Positions 6,196 to 7,787 of a stretch of 7,787 bases of DNA are shown here, one piece after another. The stretch lies in assembly GCA_019509685.1 (NCBI GenBank), contig JAEKLU010000057.1:1-7787 (forward strand). Reading direction: 5' to 3'. Position 1 is the stretch's first letter. Each line of letters begins with the position of its first letter. Below the pieces are notes generated by a model. That model searched no databases. It saw only the letters and a list, made by a program, of their open reading frames with translations, and had not been told where the DNA came from. The translations under genes were made by a program, and so were the position numbers. Origin of the DNA: Mesorhizobium sp. (GTDB lineage: Bacteria; Pseudomonadota; Alphaproteobacteria; Rhizobiales; Rhizobiaceae).

Positions 6196-6678
6196 ACCAG
6201 ATTGCGCGCAACGGTTCTGCTTTGTGGCCTGGCATCCAGCGCAGCCTGGGCGCAGACGCCCGCTGCGGCGGAAACGGAATTCCTCGTCGCCATCACGGGC
6301 TCGAACGGCGCGACCCGCGTCGAGCGTTCCAACAGCGTGCCGCTCATTCCCGGCCGGGTCTGCTATGAATGGCGCATACGCCTGACGTCCGGCGACAGGC
6401 TGGTAAGCGCCAGGGAAGTGTTCGAACTTCCGGCGCCGCCGACTCTGTGGGGCGGGGTGGATGAGAACGACTACAGTTCCAGCCAGCTTTCAAAGGATCG
6501 GAAGATTTCCCAGACCACCATGTTCTACCGGCCGAAGGATGGCTGGATCTCGCATGGCTGGTGCGTGGCCGAAGGCGATCCCGCCGGGCCATATTCGATC
6601 AAGGTCTATGTTGGTGAGCAATTGCTCCACGCGTTCGATTTCAACGCCGAAAGCGTGCCGGGCAGCGACGCCCAATAG
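6193..6678 (+). CDS. Small exported protein, possibly DUF3859-like
   Basis: The product has 161 residues. It begins with a clear Sec signal peptide: basic residues at 3 and 5, a hydrophobic core (about 6-18) and a likely cleavage after AWA (18-20) before QTP. The mature part (about 141 residues) looks beta-rich, with VCYEWRIRL (56-64), AREVFELPAPPTLWGG (73-88), GWISHGWCVAEGDPAGPY (117-134), and an ending in KVYVGEQLLHAFDFNAE (137-153). The late pattern of a Trp/Gly-rich turn followed by a strand pair recalls DUF3859, but that assignment is tentative and the role is unknown. It has exactly two cysteines after the signal (57 and 124), which could form a periplasmic disulfide. The start is TTG 6193 with a full GGAGG five bases upstream; no in-frame ATG lies near. 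It probably has its own promoter or reads through from lpxK, and it converges on the DUF2093 gene with a 14-base gap. Confidence 0.75.
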   Translation: MTRLRATVLLCGLASSAAWAQTPAAAETEFLVAITGSNGATRVERSNSVPLIPGRVCYEWRIRLTSGDRLVSAREVFELPAPPTLWGGVDENDYSSSQLSKDRKISQTTMFYRPKDGWISHGWCVAEGDPAGPYSIKVYVGEQLLHAFDFNAESVPGSDAQ

Positions 6679-6692
6679 CGATTGAAACCGGT

Positions 6693-6926
6693 CTAGCCGC
6701 GCTTGCGCAGTTCCGGATGCGTCTCGATCTCGCGGCGCAGCGAAGCGGTCGCGCTCACATAAGGCTCCTGCCGTTCGACACTCCAATATTTGAGCTCGTC
6801 GAGCGGGATGTTCTCGCCCGTCACCGCGCAACGCACGAACGACCCCGGGCTGGTGACCTGGAAATCGCCATCGAGATAACGGATGCGGGCTTCCCTGCCG
6901 CCCGGGCCTTCAAAACGGTTCATCAT
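6693..6926 (-). CDS. DUF2093 domain protein
   Basis: This 77-residue protein has no membrane segment or signal peptide. It reads as DUF2093, a small alphaproteobacterial family of unknown function, from MMNRFEGPGGREARIRYLDG (1-20), GSFVRCAVTG (28-37), IPLDELKYWSVERQEPYVSA (40-59) and a charged, variable C-terminus. The start was placed at ATG 6926 because the family usually begins MMNRFEG; an upstream in-frame TTG at 6956 would add ten residues but has no better ribosome site. In related genomes, as I recall, the gene lies near lpxK, with the exonuclease VII large subunit gene often close by; that neighbour is not visible here. The single cysteine (33) sits in a conserved CAVTG context. The gene is convergent with the exported-protein gene and divergent from the tail-anchored protein gene. 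Confidence 0.85.
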   Translation of the reverse strand: MMNRFEGPGGREARIRYLDGDFQVTSPGSFVRCAVTGENIPLDELKYWSVERQEPYVSATASLRREIETHPELRKRG

Positions 6927-6977
6927 GGAGTGACGCTTGGCTTCATTGAGATTCAATCGCCATAAATCTGGTGCGCG

Positions 6978-6989
6978 GTCAAGCTTGAC
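6978..6989. promoter_or_regulatory. Perfect 12-bp palindrome in the divergent intergenic region
   Basis: GTCAAGCTTGAC reads the same on both strands and is nearly equidistant from the two divergent starts (about 57 bases to the DUF2093 start, about 59 to the start at 7043). It places a TTGAC, the core of a -35 box, on each strand. A -10-like TAATAT lies at 7002-7007, too close (11 bases) to pair with the plus-strand TTGACG, so the palindrome could instead be an operator overlapping the -35 region of that promoter. No good -10 is seen on the minus strand. A second short palindrome, ATTGA-GAT-TCAAT, is at 6945-6957. Confidence 0.35.
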
Positions 6990-7042
6990 GCAATGCTCGT
7001 GTAATATCGCTGCACCGATACAATGGTTCCCGGGAGCCCGGC

Positions 7043-7642
7043 ATGGACATTACCCCGACCCGTTTGAGCACGCTGATCAATGAAGCGCTGACCCCGCAGC
7101 CGTTGCCGACGGCCAAGGCGGATCCCGCGACGACGGCGTTGATCAAGGCGCTGGTGCAACCTGCCGCGCCACCGAGCGCGCAAGCGGCGCAGTTTGCGGC
7201 GCAGGCACAGACCAATTCCTTGCAGGTGCCACCCGCACGCGCCACGCAGCGTCCGTCGTCCAATCCGGTCGAGGACGCCTATCGCGCAATGATGGAGCCG
7301 GACGATGGCGCCGAGGACGCGCCGGCGAGGGCGCCGACGGGCAGGCAAGCGGCCGATGCGGACCCGGCTCCACGCGCCGGCGCGCCGGTTCAGCCGCCCG
7401 TCGCCGACAGTGCCGTCAGGTCCGCTGCCATGCCGCCACAACCGTTTGCGGCTGCCGTGCTGTCGTCGCCGGCGCTGGTGGCTGCCAATGCTAACGCGCC
7501 ACAGCCGCGGGGGTCGGCGGCCCGGCCAGCGGGCCATGCGCCCCGATCGGAACCCACCCCGGTCTCACTATGGACGATATCGGTGGTCACTGCGGTCGTG
7601 TCGGCCGTGACCACCTGCATCATGGTGCTGGTGCTGCGCTGA
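7043..7642 (+). CDS. Pro/Ala-rich protein with C-terminal membrane anchor, unknown function
   Basis: The product has 199 residues. Residues 1-40 are mildly helical (ITPTRLSTLINEAL, then ATTALIKALV). Residues 41-170 are low-complexity, rich in Ala, Pro and Gln and probably disordered, with a short acidic patch MEPDDGAEDAP (83-93). The last 25 residues contain one hydrophobic segment, SLWTISVVTAVVSAVTTCIM plus VLVL, ending in a single arginine at the extreme C-terminus. There is no N-terminal signal, so it looks like a tail-anchored inner-membrane protein with its bulk in the cytoplasm. GGGAG (7032-7036) lies six bases before the ATG. High-GC third positions in this frame support it over the minus-strand frames. 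No family is recognised. It stands alone on its strand and converges with the partial gene at the window end. Confidence 0.68.
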   Translation: MDITPTRLSTLINEALTPQPLPTAKADPATTALIKALVQPAAPPSAQAAQFAAQAQTNSLQVPPARATQRPSSNPVEDAYRAMMEPDDGAEDAPARAPTGRQAADADPAPRAGAPVQPPVADSAVRSAAMPPQPFAAAVLSSPALVAANANAPQPRGSAARPAGHAPRSEPTPVSLWTISVVTAVVSAVTTCIMVLVLR

Positions 7643-7669
7643 CCGCCCCAGGCGAATCGCGACCAGACT

Positions 7670-7787
7670 TCAATCGTCGTCCTGCAGGAAGGCTTCGACC
7701 CTCTCCGGGGCAAGTCCGGCCTGTCCGGCGATTCGACTGGCAAGGTCGGCCGCCGCCGCGCGCGGCCGGCCGACCGGGCGGTCGAGC
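7670..7787 (-). CDS. 3' end of an unrecognised gene
   Basis: A minus-strand frame enters from the window edge and ends with TGA (complement of 7670-7672), giving the last 38 residues of a protein. They begin LDRPVGRPRAAAA and end with GLAPERVEAFLQDDD. The stretch looks like one or two short helices with an acidic tail; codon third positions are GC-rich, as in the neighbours. It is too short to identify. It converges with the tail-anchored protein gene with 27 bases between stops and no evident terminator. Confidence 0.5.
   Translation of the reverse strand, partial: LDRPVGRPRAAAADLASRIAGQAGLAPERVEAFLQDDD

Noticed and set aside
6193..6255. Lipoprotein signal (VLLC at residues 8-11) in the exported protein
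   Set aside because: The residue before the cysteine is Leu, not Gly, Ala or Ser, and a good AWA cleavage site follows, so ordinary Sec signal cleavage is more likely.
6979..7263. Cys/Ala-rich minus-strand frame with hydrophobic stretches
   Set aside because: It overlaps the plus-strand gene at 7043, which has a ribosome site, GC-rich third positions and a C-terminal membrane helix; the Cys/Ala richness comes from reading GCN/GCA repeats backwards.

Overview
The window is high-GC DNA of an alphaproteobacterium in the order Hyphomicrobiales (Rhizobiales). It looks most like Mesorhizobium or a close relative in the Phyllobacteriaceae. This rests on protein families and gene order recalled from family knowledge (pmbA/tldE, a CysQ-type phosphatase, DUF4170, a DUF374 acyltransferase, waaA and lpxK in a row, with a DUF2093 gene nearby). 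No database search was run. The DNA is gene-dense, and no stretch longer than 300 bases lacks a gene. I see no tRNA, rRNA, insertion sequence, phage gene, CRISPR array or replication origin.

Layout. Positions 1-350 hold the 3' end of epmA (genX/poxA), the elongation factor P lysine ligase. A 182-base gap follows, containing an inverted repeat. Six same-strand genes then run from 533 to 6116 and look like one transcription unit: pmbA (tldE), a cysQ-like phosphatase, a DUF4170 gene, a DUF374 acyltransferase, waaA (kdtA) and lpxK. Four of the five junctions overlap or are 1 base apart; only cysQ to DUF4170 has a real gap (73 bases). A short hairpin follows lpxK. Next comes a gene for a small exported protein (6193-6678), which converges on a DUF2093 gene on the minus strand (6693-6926). 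The DUF2093 gene diverges from a gene for a Pro/Ala-rich protein with a C-terminal membrane anchor (7043-7642). The gap between these two has a perfect 12-bp palindrome almost at its centre. The last 118 bases are the 3' end of an unrecognised minus-strand gene.

How the genes work together. LpxK adds the 4' phosphate to the lipid A disaccharide. WaaA then adds Kdo sugars. The DUF374 protein belongs to an acyltransferase family that is plausibly active on the same glycolipid. The CysQ-like enzyme probably removes 3'-phosphoadenosine phosphates, and the DUF4170 protein has no known role. The core is therefore a lipid A/Kdo assembly operon that also carries a peptidase subunit (TldE) and two accessory genes whose link to lipopolysaccharide is not established.

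Novelty. Most of the window is ordinary core genome. The points most worth a second look are the variant active-site motif of the DUF374 protein, the DUF4170 gene inside the lipid A operon, the inverted repeat upstream of pmbA, the central palindrome in the divergent region and the tail-anchored disordered protein. I found no convincing evidence of a wholly new system.
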